From NCBI GenBank assembly GCA_003952965.2, contig CM025855.1:524840-588839 (forward strand): 64,000 nt of DNA, given 5' to 3'. The notes beneath the pieces are model-generated. The model was not told the DNA's origin. It made no database searches and was given only the letters and a program-made list of their open reading frames with translations. Within the stretch, counting starts at the first letter, position 1, and every line of letters begins with the position of its first letter. The position numbers were made by a program, and so were the translations under genes. Positions 26,001-36,065 of the stretch are shown one piece after another. Source of the stretch: Morella rubra. Lineage: Eukaryota > Streptophyta > Magnoliopsida > Fagales > Myricaceae.

Positions 26001-26276
26001 TTTTGGTTTGAACTGAATACTTTCTCATCTAATAATAGGACTCAATAATTAAAGCTCTAGGACCTCGAAGTATTGTCAGAAATGAGCCGGTGCAAAGCAT
26101 AATATATCTCCATTCTTACAAGAGTTTGAACTATTGAAGCAATCCAGCTCCACTTATTGTCTAATCTCGCAGATTTCATTTTTTACAAGCAGGATAAACT
26201 TAATGATGAAGATGACGAGTGGTGGATGGCTGTAGAAAGGACTGCATCCCAGGCTGAATTAACTTACTTCAACTGA
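20027..26276 (+). CDS. PRIMPOL: PrimPol: DNA-directed primase/polymerase (CCDC111 homologue)
   Basis: Predicted 617 residues from 14 exons: 20027-20096, 20352-20503, 20742-20911, 21015-21161, 21267-21318, 21458-21632, 22653-22735, 23049-23261, 23544-23660, 23784-23940, 24548-24655, 24960-25025, 25104-25363, 26193-26276. All junctions are GT-AG and in phase. PrimPol is an archaeo-eukaryotic primase that reprimes stalled forks and can bypass lesions. Catalytic motif I is 'LYFDLEF' (Asp206, Glu208), motif II 'SRHLIIR' (259-265), motif III 'VDTAVYSRNR' (Asp319). The UL52-type zinc finger is complete: Cys470, His477, Cys497, Cys502 ('CERIGRQH' ... 'KCHDPDC'). The C-terminus is acidic with aromatic residues ('DDEWWMAVE'), like the RPA-binding motif of animal PrimPol. 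The protein appears intact. Closest remembered Arabidopsis gene At5g52800. Confidence 0.93.
24225..24325 (+). other. Nuclear insert of plastid 16S rRNA 3' region (NUPT)
   Basis: Within PrimPol intron 10, about 100 bases match the conserved 3' part of plastid 16S rRNA. Landmarks are 'gaaatcactagtaatc', 'ggccttgtacgcactgccc', 'atcacaccatgggagctgg' and 'ccatgcctgaa'. Compared with the remembered plastid sequence the changes are mostly C-to-T and G-to-A, the usual decay of methylated organelle DNA in the nucleus. The mitochondrial counterpart differs over 'gggagctggccatgcc', which favours a plastid source. Confidence 0.88.
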
Positions 26277-27267
26277 ATATGGAGGTTAGAGCATTTGGTT
26301 GACAAACATTCTGGCATATTTTCTGCGGCATTCTTCTCTGGAAGCATTGATTTTTGTGAATAATTGGATCCCTGCAAGAGATGTAGAGGTCCTTGTATGA
26401 GGTGATCCTGGATGGAAGAAGGAATTTGTACATATCTGATGGCTGCAACGGAGTATCAGATTGTTGGAGGTAAAAGTGACAATGTAGTCCATGTATCATG
26501 AACTTCTGCAATATTTATCAGACCTTCGTGGAATATTTCCTTGTATCTCTAGAGAAATAGTAAATTGCATGGGTATATAGTGAGTTCACTGCCCGATATG
26601 TTTGCTGACATCCCCACACTTGAAGCGCGTTCTCGGCTTGTGGACTGAAGTGCTTTGAGGGCACTTTACTAAAGCCTGGATTGTAAGTAAATTTTTCAGA
26701 AACTTAACATTGGGGTTTCCCCCTGTAGATAGATGATTGATTCCCACGACAGAAAGTAGCTGTGCACTGCATTTTTTATTTTTTTTTTTCTAAATCACTG
26801 TATTGTTTTAAATCTGTGAACTTGCTACTTTCAGCTGGTGTCCTTCGAAAATGGACGCCCAGTTTTTCTAATTGCCCGCAATATGTCCAGTAGATGAATG
26901 TATGCACTAGGAGAAGCAGGAGGGAGTCCATTTTTTTTTTCCTTTTGTTCTGTTATTTTACTTTGTTTTCTCCCCAGATGAGTACACACTAGTCGCTCGG
27001 AAAAACAGAAAAAGCCAACTGGAATATGGCCCTGACTGGAGTTATCACCGTAGGTGACTCACATTCCGGGCAGTTACGGAACCAGAATTCCAAACTGAAG
27101 GATCGTAAATGATGGCTCATCAGTTAGCAAAGAATCTTTGGAAATTGGAATTTCTGCCCAATTGCCTCTGACGTTATTACAGGCGGATGCCTGCTTTGAA
27201 CCCCGTGATGTTGCTTCTTACTCTTTTATTTATATTAATGAAATGTTTGCTCTGAAAAAGGGAATTT
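26277..27267. other. PrimPol 3' UTR and spacer
   Basis: Downstream of the PrimPol stop. Contains poly-T runs near 26778 and 26930. I see no gene or clear element. Confidence 0.5.
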
Positions 27268-27489
27268 CGCAGTTTATTCCTTGGTTTTTTCCTCTTTTAT
27301 TTTTTAATCCTTAAGTTTCAATTTTTTAAAATTTTAATCTTTTAATTTATATTTTTTGATGAAATGACATTTCCATTAGGTATCCGTCTGTTTTTTTAAC
27401 AGAAGGCAGCTGATGCGGCTAGAAGAAAAATGCACAGTTTTGAAAAATGTCTGACCCCATGCCGTGGTTTACTTACTCTAATACGCACC

Positions 27490-27702
27490 TATTTTGCCTG
27501 AAATTGGTGAAACTACATTAACGACACGTCGTTTAACTTCAGAGTAAACAGAATCTGATTTTACCCCGCGCCGTTTGCGACACACTTTTATTTTTTGACC
27601 GTTTGCGACATACTTGTTTTTTGACCGTGTCTTTCGTCAAGCATCAGAGTAAACACCTAAAACGTCGTCGTACCCTTGCAGCAGAAGTCGAATCCCCCTA
27701 GT
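27490..27702. repeat. Segment bounded by 17 bp direct repeats with internal inverted motifs
   Basis: 'ttactctaatacgcacc' (27473-27489) recurs with one mismatch at 27703-27719. Inside, 'agagtaaac' appears at 27541 and 27646, the inverse of 'gtttactct' at 27701. A small repeated piece around 'tttgcgacatac' also occurs. This could be a small insertion with its target duplication, or replication slippage. No coding content. Confidence 0.5.
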
Positions 27703-27719
27703 TTACTCTAATGCGCACC

Positions 27720-28760
27720 CGTGGACTTTCTTCAACGGCCCTTTAGGCAACAACAGATTCCAGTTCAAAGCCACCCATACTATGGCGGGCTTCCCTGCCA
27801 CGGGACTTATCAACCACCATTGGAAGAAGAATCCAAGGAGACTCATATTGCAGAGAGCAATACCGCTACGAGGCAAATATCACCTACAGGAACAGAATGT
27901 GGCGCCATGGAAACAAAAAAGAGAGGTCCTGTATTTGTTGTTCCTCAATCTGGCGCGGTGGTTGTCATGTATTTTGGGAGAGTGTTAGTTTGTTTTGCTT
28001 CTTTGAATGTCCAAGTAAAGTAACCCCTTGCCAATTTACCTCCACCAGACACAGGTGGACCGGTGAGGCCCGCCCATCTATGGGATAACAGTTCCAAGAA
28101 GGAAGGTCAAACCAGGAAAGGACGGCAAGGTTAGTGCAATAAAACTACGGGGTAGAACTGGAAGAAATGAAAAACATGAGCCGGCAGGAGTATGTTGCTC
28201 ACTTGAGGAGGTAAGATACTGAGTTATTTCCGTGTAATGTCACCTATGCTTCCTCGTTTATTATGGAAGGTTTCCCACGTTGTTTGTTCCTTTGCTTTGC
28301 AGGAAAAGCAGTGGGTTTTCGCGGGGTGCTTCAATGTACAGAGGAGTGACAAGGTTGGTTCTGGTTGTGGATAGAAAAAAAGCTCGTTGGATCTAGTATT
28401 CAAGTTTTTGTTGTCTTTCTTATTGTTCGTTCTTTTGCAGGCATCACCAGCATGGTAGATGGCAGGCTCGAATTGGCAGAGTTGCAGGGAACGAGGACCT
28501 TTACCTCGGCACGTTGCTCAGAGTGGAAGATGGCTTTGTAGTTTGTACCCGTCCCCTCAGCAAACACCAAACGCCTTTGTTGAGTCACTTGATCATCAGA
28601 AAAATATGAGTCCTGTTAACTATCGAAATTCCTCTTTCTCAATGGCCCTGCAAGATCTGATTGGCATAGATTCGGCGAACTCAGGCCAGGCGATGGTGGA
28701 TGACTCGGGAACCTTATGCTCTCTCTCTAGCCCCAAAACCGAAACTCATCACTGGAACCT
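27720..28760 (+). pseudogene. AINTEGUMENTA-like (AIL/PLETHORA) two-AP2-domain gene fragment
   Basis: Pieces of an AP2/ANT-class transcription factor lie in order. 27890-27930 encodes 'CGAMETKKRG', the family's pre-AP2 block. 28050-28132 holds the first AP2 repeat (HRWTG, then LWDNS, KEGQTRKGRQ) with a frame slip. 28175-28210 and 28303-28352 give the linker 'MSRQEYVAHLRR' and 'KSSGFSRGASMYRGVTR', spliced over an intron. 28441-28510 starts the second AP2 repeat '[17 protein letters not shown]'. Then about 50 codons are missing, and 28605-28715 resumes with the C-terminal block 'NYRNSSFSMALQDLIGID', typical of AIL6/AIL7. Introns remain, so this is a DNA-level copy. Frame slips, missing exons and stops make it non-functional as a transcription factor. 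Confidence 0.85.
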
Positions 28761-28890
28761 TATGCTCGTTGTTAGTGAAGAAATGAGGCTTCTGCTCGTG
28801 GAGATGGGTAGCGAATTGCCATTGTAGCACGGTAGCATTAGCAGTAGCAGACGATTTAAGGTGGCAAGAGGCGGAAAGAAGAAGAAGAAG

Positions 28891-29118
28891 GGGAACGGAT
28901 TCCCTCCGAAGGCAGCTCCCTCCGAATTCACCGAATGGATGGCTGAAAATTCAAGTTTCAGATCCAACGGTGAAAAATGCTCCACCTCATTTAATGAATT
29001 TTTTTAGGCTTCCGGCTTGGCTCTCCATGGCTTGGCTGCTCAATCCCTTACTTTTCGTTCAAGCTGACTTTGAGCTCCTTTTTTTTTCTGCGTGGTCAAT
29101 TCCTTCCTCTCCAAGTTT
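28891..29118 (+). repeat. Left terminal inverted repeat of the 7.0 kb MULE
   Basis: Matches the reverse complement of 35672-35897 with very few differences, from 'gggaacggattccctccga' to 'gtggtcaattccttcctctc'. It includes 'gatccaacggtgaaaaatg' and a poly-T run. Inward of it, a 28-base unit ('gctctgccgcttcttcttcg') is repeated about three times at 29130-29212. Confidence 0.88.
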
Positions 29119-29539
29119 CTTCTTCTTCTTCTTCACCATTGCTCTGCCGCTTCTTCTTCGTCACCATCGCTCTGCCGCTTCTTCTTCGTCACCATTGCTC
29201 TGCCGCTCCTCCTCTCACCTGAAAGTTACTATATCGCACTCCTCTACTCAGCACTCCTCTGCTATTACTGAACTTGGAAAGTTCACATGGATAGTAAGTC
29301 ATGTTTTGATATCTTAGTCACTTTCAATGTTACGTACTCTGTTTCTCTTATTCTGTTAGTTTTTTTTTTTTTAAAGCTTTGTCCTTGTGTGAGAATAACA
29401 CCACTTGGGCCATTAATAAAACCTCTTCATGGAGGAAGCTCGATTTCCTTCAAGAGGCGTATATACCCATGGACCAAGAGCAATTATTATTAATATAGTT
29501 TTGATACAGGAAGGTAATTAGCGCTACAGGGAACATAAT

Positions 29540-30150
29540 GAGCTAATCTGGAAAGCCCCAAAGTCATACTTTGTTTGGACACGAAAGATAGCTCTCTCCC
29601 CAACCACCCTCTTCATTTTGTATTTCGAGTAGCTCTCTCCCCAACCATCTCTTTGTTTTGTATTTCGAGTAGGAATTTGACGCTTTTGCGCATAGCTAGA
29701 CAGTTCTGATATCTCTTGCCTGCAGCTTCTAACCCTCCCAGTGCAAACCACGTTGCATATACAAAGCAAATGCCCCATTGTCCGTACCTGTAAAAGTGCT
29801 TCTGATCATGTTTGCTTATAATGAAAGAATCATTCAAACGACATAATGAAAAAATAAAGCATCATGATACCATGAACCGCTCTTGTGTTTCTTCAAGGTT
29901 CCGAACAACATTTATGATGAAACTATCAATCTCCTTCCTCCTATGCCTAGGATATAATTTGCTGAACAGAACTAATGCTTGTAATGCTAATGCAGTGCAC
30001 TCAACAAACCTGAATTAAATTACCACTTCTATTTCAGTACTAAAGAAATTTTTGCAACATAAGGGATTATAGAAAGAAAAGTTAAAGGTCACCACTCTTA
30101 CTCATGCTCAATGACAGTGTCCATGAAGCAAGATCCTTTCCAAAATTTTG
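29540..30150 (-). pseudogene. Oxidosqualene cyclase (triterpene synthase) fragment
   Basis: Three consecutive exon pieces on the minus strand match plant oxidosqualene cyclases, which fold 2,3-oxidosqualene into triterpenes and sterols. Near 30090-30135: 'DTVIEHE', ending at a GT donor. At 29870-30011: 'VECTALALQALVLFSKLYP', continuing 'RHRRKEID' and 'NLEETQ'. At 29545-29800: '[17 protein letters not shown]', '[15 protein letters not shown]', 'FLLEIQN', 'GWGESYLSCPNKV'. A 44-base tandem duplication (about 29586-29672, 'agctctctccccaacca') breaks the last piece. Introns are kept. The fragment corresponds to part of the C-terminal half; active-site and N-terminal regions are absent. Confidence 0.87.
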
Positions 30151-30722
30151 TACTTGGTTGGATCATTTCAATCTGTTTGTGATGGATGTTCATTCTCAAC
30201 CCATGACACTCCTAACATACCACTGCAGGACTGATTTCTTAAATGACTGATATTGCAGCTTTGGAAAGCATACCAAGAGTCCAAAGGAAGCAAGACAAAC
30301 TTTTATTAGTTAAGTAACTTAAAGGTACGTAGGAGTGGATAATTTTCATCAAATGCTAGTCAGCAAAGTGATTGGATTTTAATTGTATGGGGACACAGTT
30401 GAGTCGTTGTTTCCTCTACTCTTCTTTTTATGGTGTGTTTGTTTTGCATCAAAATGATTAATTTGAGCAAAATATTTTCATAAAAGGTTGTGTTTGTTTG
30501 CATGGAAAACAAGAAAAAAAAAAAATATTTCAAATGCAAAAAATGTTCAGATTTTATTGTTTACCTTAAAAAAAATTTTTTTGAAAAATCTAATGAAAAC
30601 TTGAAAAGTGTATAGTCAAATTGTATAGTTCCTATTGGAGCCCTTTCTTATAGAAAGTGGGGTGCTCCTTATTCTACTGTTGAGCTAAGAGTTTCTTTTT
30701 ATTGAATTTAATAGGTTGATAA

Positions 30723-33163
30723 ATGGCAACTATTGAGGGTGGTATTTGTCCAAATATTAATAGGCGAGGGTCTTCTAATACCTCAAACCCGGAAGGTTTG
30801 TTGAAGTCTTTTGTTATGTTGAATTTCTTTGTGTATGGATTTCGATAGATTTTTATTTGTTTTAATTTTATTGTTGGATTGTGTAGGTGATATGGTTCGG
30901 GCAGACAATGGGGAGCTACTTAATATTTGGACCTTGGAATGGAGAGATGAGGAGCATGCTTATGATTGGTATAATGCGTACTCAATTAGCATTGGGTTTA
31001 GTATCCGTAGAAATTCCGGACAAGAAATAAAGACAAAGGGTATTATACAAGTAGAACATTCGTGTGTAGCAAAGAAGGCTTGAGAAAAAAGGTTGAACTA
31101 CATGTGCCGGTATAAAAGAACGACGAAATACTAGATGTGGGCCTTGCTAGTTTCACCATTCAGCGGCAATCAAATGGGAAGTACTGCACTTTTGATTGGT
31201 GTGCACAACATAACCATGAGTTGGCTACACCATCAAAAGCCCACCTGCTCCGTTCACATAGACAAAATCAACGAATTGCAGCGTCTCGAGTGTGATGAAG
31301 CAGACAGAGCAGGCATTCGTCCGAAGCTAGCACACGACTTGATGGTGGCCCAGGCTGGGGGTAGAGAGAAGTTGGGATTCACACAAACAGACTTGAAAAA
31401 ATTACCTGAGCAGCAAAAGGGTAAATCTGTAGAGTTGGAGTAGCCAGTGCTCTTCTTAATTGGTTTGGTGATCAGTACCAAAAAAATTCACAATTCTTCT
31501 TTAAGATTATGTTCGACGATGATGAGCAAATAACTAATGTATTCTGGTCCGATCATGATATGAGAAATGACTATGCACTGTTTGGGATTTCGTTTCTTTT
31601 GACACTACATATAGGACAAACAATGAGCACCGGCCATTGGGCATTTTTGGGAGTGAATCATCATAGGGAGCGGGTAGTATTTGGGGCATGCCTGTTGTTT
31701 GACGAGACAGCCCAATCATTTAAGTGGTTGTTCGAGAACTTCGTTAAATGTATGGGAGGGAAAGCACCTCAGTCTCTTTTACTGATCAAGATGCTGCGAT
31801 GCTTGCGCAATCCCTAGTGTTTTACCAGATACACATCATTTCCTCTGCGTATGGCATATTCAGCAGAATGCATTGAAGAATCTAGGTTTATTGTTTCGTG
31901 ACAAAGACTTAAGAAGAAATGGGATAAACTTTTGTTTGATGCTGACGTAGATGATTTTGAGCTTGAATGGTCTAAGATGATCGATGACCATGGACTCCAT
32001 GATAATGATTGGTTGCGCAAAATATATGAGAAGCGGGAGAAGTGGGCCCCAATGTACGTTCGAGTATTTTCTGTGCTGGCAAAAGAACTACGCAATTAAG
32101 TGAAAGTTTTAATGCGACGTTGCGTAAATACTTGAAGACAGTACTGAATATGCCCCGATTTTTTGACCACTTTCAGCAAGCCGTTGATGATATGCGGTAC
32201 AAAGAGCTTCGATCGAATTTTGAGATGGATGACAAGTTACCCATTTTAAAGTTTACTGATCCACTTTGTGTTCATGCATCAAAAGTCTATACTCCTTCTG
32301 TTTTGACCATTTTTTTAGAACAGTTTGAGAAGGCTTCTTGGATTGTATTGAATTGTCGAATGGAAAATGTTGACTCCAAAAAGGTTGAGGTACATGTTTG
32401 CAGTCATAACCCAGATCATAATTGTTCGATGGCCAAACGACATATTATCACCACTATCAATGGGTTTCATCAATGTAGTTGCAATTATTTCAATTATATG
32501 GGTATTATATGTAGTCACATTTTGTGGTTACTGAAACAGAAAAGTGCTTTATTTATCCCAGAGGAGTATATACTAAGCCGATGGACAAGGAAGGCAAGAT
32601 TGAGCGTTGATCCGGGTTCCTCATCAAAGGTACATGTAAATGATCCAAAATTAGAAAGAGTAGTCAACCGCAGGAGATTAATGAATATGTACGCATCCAT
32701 TATTTCCCAATATGGGATGTCCCAGAATTATGGGAGGTCTTCCAGTGTTACCACACTGCATTGGTGGATGAGGTTGCTAAATTAATGTGTACTAGAGAGC
32801 CATGTGAGGTTGAAGTAGCAGCTGATAGAGCAATATCTGATGGCGCTTTAGAAGTGGGTGCAAAGGGGTGGAAAACTAGAGAGCCGAAACATCGAGGAAA
32901 TAAGCGGTTGAAAAGTGTGCTTGAAGGCAAGAAGCGGTTAAAGCATCGGGGCGGTCGTAAGTGTGGCAGTGTAACATTGTCCCAACCAGTAGCTCGTCAC
33001 TTGATTCTAGAGGATGAGCCAGAGGTACAATACATATAAGTACTCATATTTTATTTTCTTAAATGACCATTTTATAACAGTTTATTTTGCTCCCTCACAG
33101 GTATCAAGCGAGGATGAGCTGTTGTCACAACTTGGGAAGTATAAAAGCCTCGAAAACTTGTAG
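30723..33163 (+). pseudogene. MULE transposase of the FAR1/FHY3 class, frame-broken
   Basis: Starts MATIEGGICP (30723-30795), intron, then 'DMVRADNG' and a FAR1 DNA-binding domain ('EWRDEEHAYDWYNAYSI', 30887-31080). Further blocks lie in changing frames: 'LAHDLMVAQAGGREKLGFTQ' (31330-31400), the MULE catalytic core 'DDDEQITNVFWSDHDMRNDY' (31513-31575) with 'HHRERVVFGACLLFDE', then 'TQLSESFNATLRKYLKT' and a SWIM finger 'CSCNYFNYMGIICSH' (32476-32520). A basic tail (32760-33039) and a short last exon (33102-33163) follow. Several frameshifts and stops disable it. It could be a FAR1-related host gene, but the position inside inverted repeats favours a transposase. Confidence 0.85.
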
Positions 33164-33708
33164 TATTTTTGTTGTATCGGGTTATAGGTGAGACCACTGT
33201 TGTTGAGGTTCTATTCGAACTTTTGATGCATGCTATTACAAATATAGATCTTATCAGAATTTGACTTAAATTTTTGAATGTTGTGCAGGTCTGCTAACTT
33301 TTGATGATTGTCCAGATAATATCACAAAGAGAAGTAATGCAAGATTCTAAGTATATAGATAATGCTTTTGGAAAGGTCTTGATTTATCTGTTCCTGTAAC
33401 ACCCCAACTTTCTAAGTATACAACTACAAGCAATGCAAGATCTCTGAATTGTGTTCCTTTACTTTTTGGCAGTTTCTGTTTCTGTTAAATTTATGTTCAA
33501 CTCACTATCAAAATTTGCTTATGTAGAATGTTCCACAAGTTTGTGCATAAAATGCCCACCATAAGAGAAAAATCCAATTTAGATAGTTACATATAAGAAG
33601 AATGAAAAAATCCACTATATTGATGTACTTTGTGGTATGTACAAGTCAAATTGTGATTGACAAAACCTAAAATTCATAAATAGAAAAATTACAACATGCA
33701 TACACCCT

Positions 33709-34992
33709 ATAGACTTCTCTTTGGCGCTGCAACATGCATATATGGATCTGGAAATATTTGCAGAGAGCAGAGCAGAATAGCAAGAAGATCCTTCTGCAGG
33801 GAGCAGAGCAGGCCTTCAAAAACGTCAATTATGAGGCTGAATAAGGCCTGATCAATACGTGACATGTGCTGGACTGGTACACCCATCATGGGCTGTGGCT
33901 CAAACTTGCCATCTCTTTTATCCATTTCAATCTTGTGCTGAGTCTGCATTAGGAACAAAGAAACTAACCATGTCATTGAAACCTTAAAACTCCAATCTTG
34001 ATGCAAAAATCTTCTATCTAGCACACACATTAACCCAAAAAAAAAAAAAATACTAAATGCCTGTCCATCAATTGTTTGCCAATCAATTACGTAATACTTG
34101 GTTCAAAATTGTCAAAGTACAATTAGATTTTACCATCTCTCAGACTAATAATTTGATTTCAGGTCATGAGTTGATTTTGACTTTTTGGTAGAAAGGATTT
34201 CACAACGTAGGAAAAATGGACAATCCTGATTTCTTCGTACTACATAGTCAATTGTGATATCCATCTGTTAAACCCATTATATGAAGTTCAGATGCTAAAG
34301 GGTTTTGCAATATTCTGTCTTTTTTATTGCATACCTGCAAACATGCACAAACCCTGCAGAAAGAAATCAAGGAAAAGAAATTAGTGCAGGATTTCCTCGC
34401 TTCATATCTCTTGCCTAAGTGAATTAAGACGGGTGCATTATAAGGCCTTACGTGCAATAAGTCAGATCAGCAAAACAGTTCAAACGCTGGGAAGCTTCTT
34501 GAAGTTCATCATTTCCACTTAAGCAAGCTATTATGGAAAATATACAAGCAAGTTGTTGGAGGCAGAACATGAATCCCTGCATACAAGACATGTCTAGTGA
34601 GGAACATTTGGAGGATAATGAAGCAGAGGAAGTGAGCAGCTATTCTTTGGTTAGAGAGAGAAGGGGAGAGAAGGTACAATAATGCAGTTGTCTGTAAATT
34701 GAACTGATCTTGCAACATAAACCGTGTCGAGGCCACTGAATTTCCAAAGCAACAGAAAACCTGAACAAAGTGAAGAAACCACATAAAATTAATTAATTAC
34801 ACAATCAAGAAGGGAGACTTTAAGCCTGAGCATCTCCTTTTTCTTTTATTTTCATTATGAGAGAAAGGCTCATAAAAAGACCAAAGGGAAAAATCAAATA
34901 ACTGCAATACCTCAGTGCAAAGACACAATTCAGGGCACTGACTTTCTCCACACCTACCACTGCAGGGCATATAGCCCGCACAGCATACATAC
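33709..34992 (-). pseudogene. Cys-rich PLAC8-family gene copy inside the MULE
   Basis: Five exon-like pieces on the minus strand: 34911-34992 ('YVCCAGYMPCSGRCGESQCP'), 34682-34762 ('CCFGNSVASTRFMLQDQFN'), 34452-34576 ('GFMFCLQQLACIFSIIACLS', 'LNCFADLTYC'), 34335-34353 ('VCACLQ'), 33709-33943 ('TQHKIEMDKRDGKFEPQP', 'MSRIDQ'). The order and splice sites match plant PLAC8-type membrane proteins (At4g23470/At5g41390 group, from memory). About 12 bases are missing at the end of the second piece, after 'LQTT', and the tail loses the usual Pro/Tyr-rich repeats. A leader from the right TIR (35440-35800) runs toward it. Probably non-functional, although most of the core can still be read. Confidence 0.7.
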
Positions 34993-35671
34993 CTATTCAA
35001 CAGGAGAAATAATAAATTTTGCCTAGTTTGTATTGATAAATTAATCAGCAGAACATTCTTACCCTCTTCTAGTTCTAGTGCTTATTTGATGGCTATCCTT
35101 TTAGGCCATAATTTTATAAACTTCCTCTAAATATTCTTTGTGCAGGCTACGTAATTACCCACTAATGACTAGACAAAATGATACGCTAAAGACAATTAAT
35201 TGATTTATTTATCTGCAGGCATGTCCATAGCCAATCAGAAGATAGTCTCTCTTTGAATTAGCATTTTTCTTGTCTTTTCTCAGCAATCAAATACGGATAA
35301 AAGCTAATCAGACATTCAATTCGACAAAATAAACACACACACGCCCCATGTGATGACATTGAAAAAAAAAAAAAAAAGAAAAACGACAAAAAGATAATTT
35401 CAGAGTTGCTTACGTTCTTTGAGAAGGTCGAATGAGATTGAAAGCCCCAGAAAGCTTGGGTATTTGTGTAAAGACTATCCCATGAGTATTTTGAGACCTG
35501 GGTAAGACCTAAGCTTGGGTATTTGGGTAAGGAAGGGCCGGTGGGTAAGACGATGAGAGCAAGAGGAGCTCAACATGAGTTCCAATCCCGGGGGGGTCAG
35601 GGTCCGATTCCAAGAAGTTACGAACACTTGCGTCAAAGACAGGCAGATAGAGAGAAGAGTGGGGAGTGGAG

Positions 35672-35897
35672 TTGGAGAGGAAGGAATTGACCACGCAGAA
35701 AAAAAAAAAAGGAGCTCAAAGTCAGCTTGAACGAAAAGTAAGGGATTGAGCAGCCAAGCCATGGAGAGCCAAGCCGGAAGCCTCAAAAAATTCATTAAAT
35801 GAGGTGGAGCATTTTTCACCGTTGGATCTGAAACTTGAATTTTCAGCCATCCATTCGGTAATTCGGAGGGAGCTGCCTTCGGAGGGAATCCGTTCCC
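35672..35897 (-). repeat. Right terminal inverted repeat of the 7.0 kb MULE
   Basis: Inverse of 28891-29118. It ends 'aatccgttccc' at 35897, followed by 'gaagaagaagaag'. Inward it continues into about 230 bases of leader-like sequence with (GGG) tracts near 35589. Confidence 0.88.
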
Positions 35898-36065
35898 GAA
35901 GAAGAAGAAGAGGGGTTGAAATGAAATGTTTTTAAAACTGTGCGCATCGCTGAGTTGTCAGCTCACGTGACCCTTTCTTAAGGAAATAGACGGATACCAA
36001 CGACTGAAAACTAAGAGGAGTAAAATTCAAGCGCTAAATTGCTAAGAGATTTTTAGCTAAAAAAG

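Larger units (their letters stand above)
28890..35897. mobile_element. 7.0 kb MULE with transposase and two captured host-gene fragments
   Basis: Bounded by nearly identical inverted repeats of about 225 bp starting 'gggaacggattccctccga'. The flanks both read 'gaagaagaa' (28881-28889 and 35898-35906), which fits a 9 bp MULE target duplication but is low complexity. Contents in order: oxidosqualene cyclase fragment (-), FAR1-type transposase (+), PLAC8-like gene fragment (-). The TIR inner edges run into leader-like sequence on both sides, so the TIRs may have supplied promoters to the cargo. Transposase and cargo are all damaged, so the element is now probably immobile. Confidence 0.75.
27268..36065. 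mobile_element. Candidate outer Pack-MULE enclosing the AP2 pseudogene and a nested MULE
   Basis: 27270-27450 looks like a MULE terminal repeat: alternating 'aattttttaaaattttaatc' tracts, then 'ggtatccgtctg' and 'tgcacagttttgaaaaatgt'. Reading the opposite strand from about 36000 gives 'ggtatccgtcta' and 'gcgcacagttttaaaaacat' in the same order, an inverted partner at about 35925-36000. The outermost parts do not align well, so the ends are uncertain. Between the two lie an AINTEGUMENTA-like fragment and a complete 7.0 kb MULE. I infer that an AP2-carrying Pack-MULE was later invaded near its right end. Confidence 0.42.

Noticed and set aside
27721..28023. A 100-residue plus-strand frame that could be called a hypothetical gene
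   Set aside because: Its middle encodes the 'GAMETKKRG' block of AIL proteins, and it runs into more AIL pieces downstream. It is part of the AP2 pseudogene.
29613..29837. 74-residue minus-strand frame as an independent small gene
   Set aside because: Its residues are oxidosqualene cyclase motifs continuous with the neighbouring exon pieces, so it belongs to that pseudogene.
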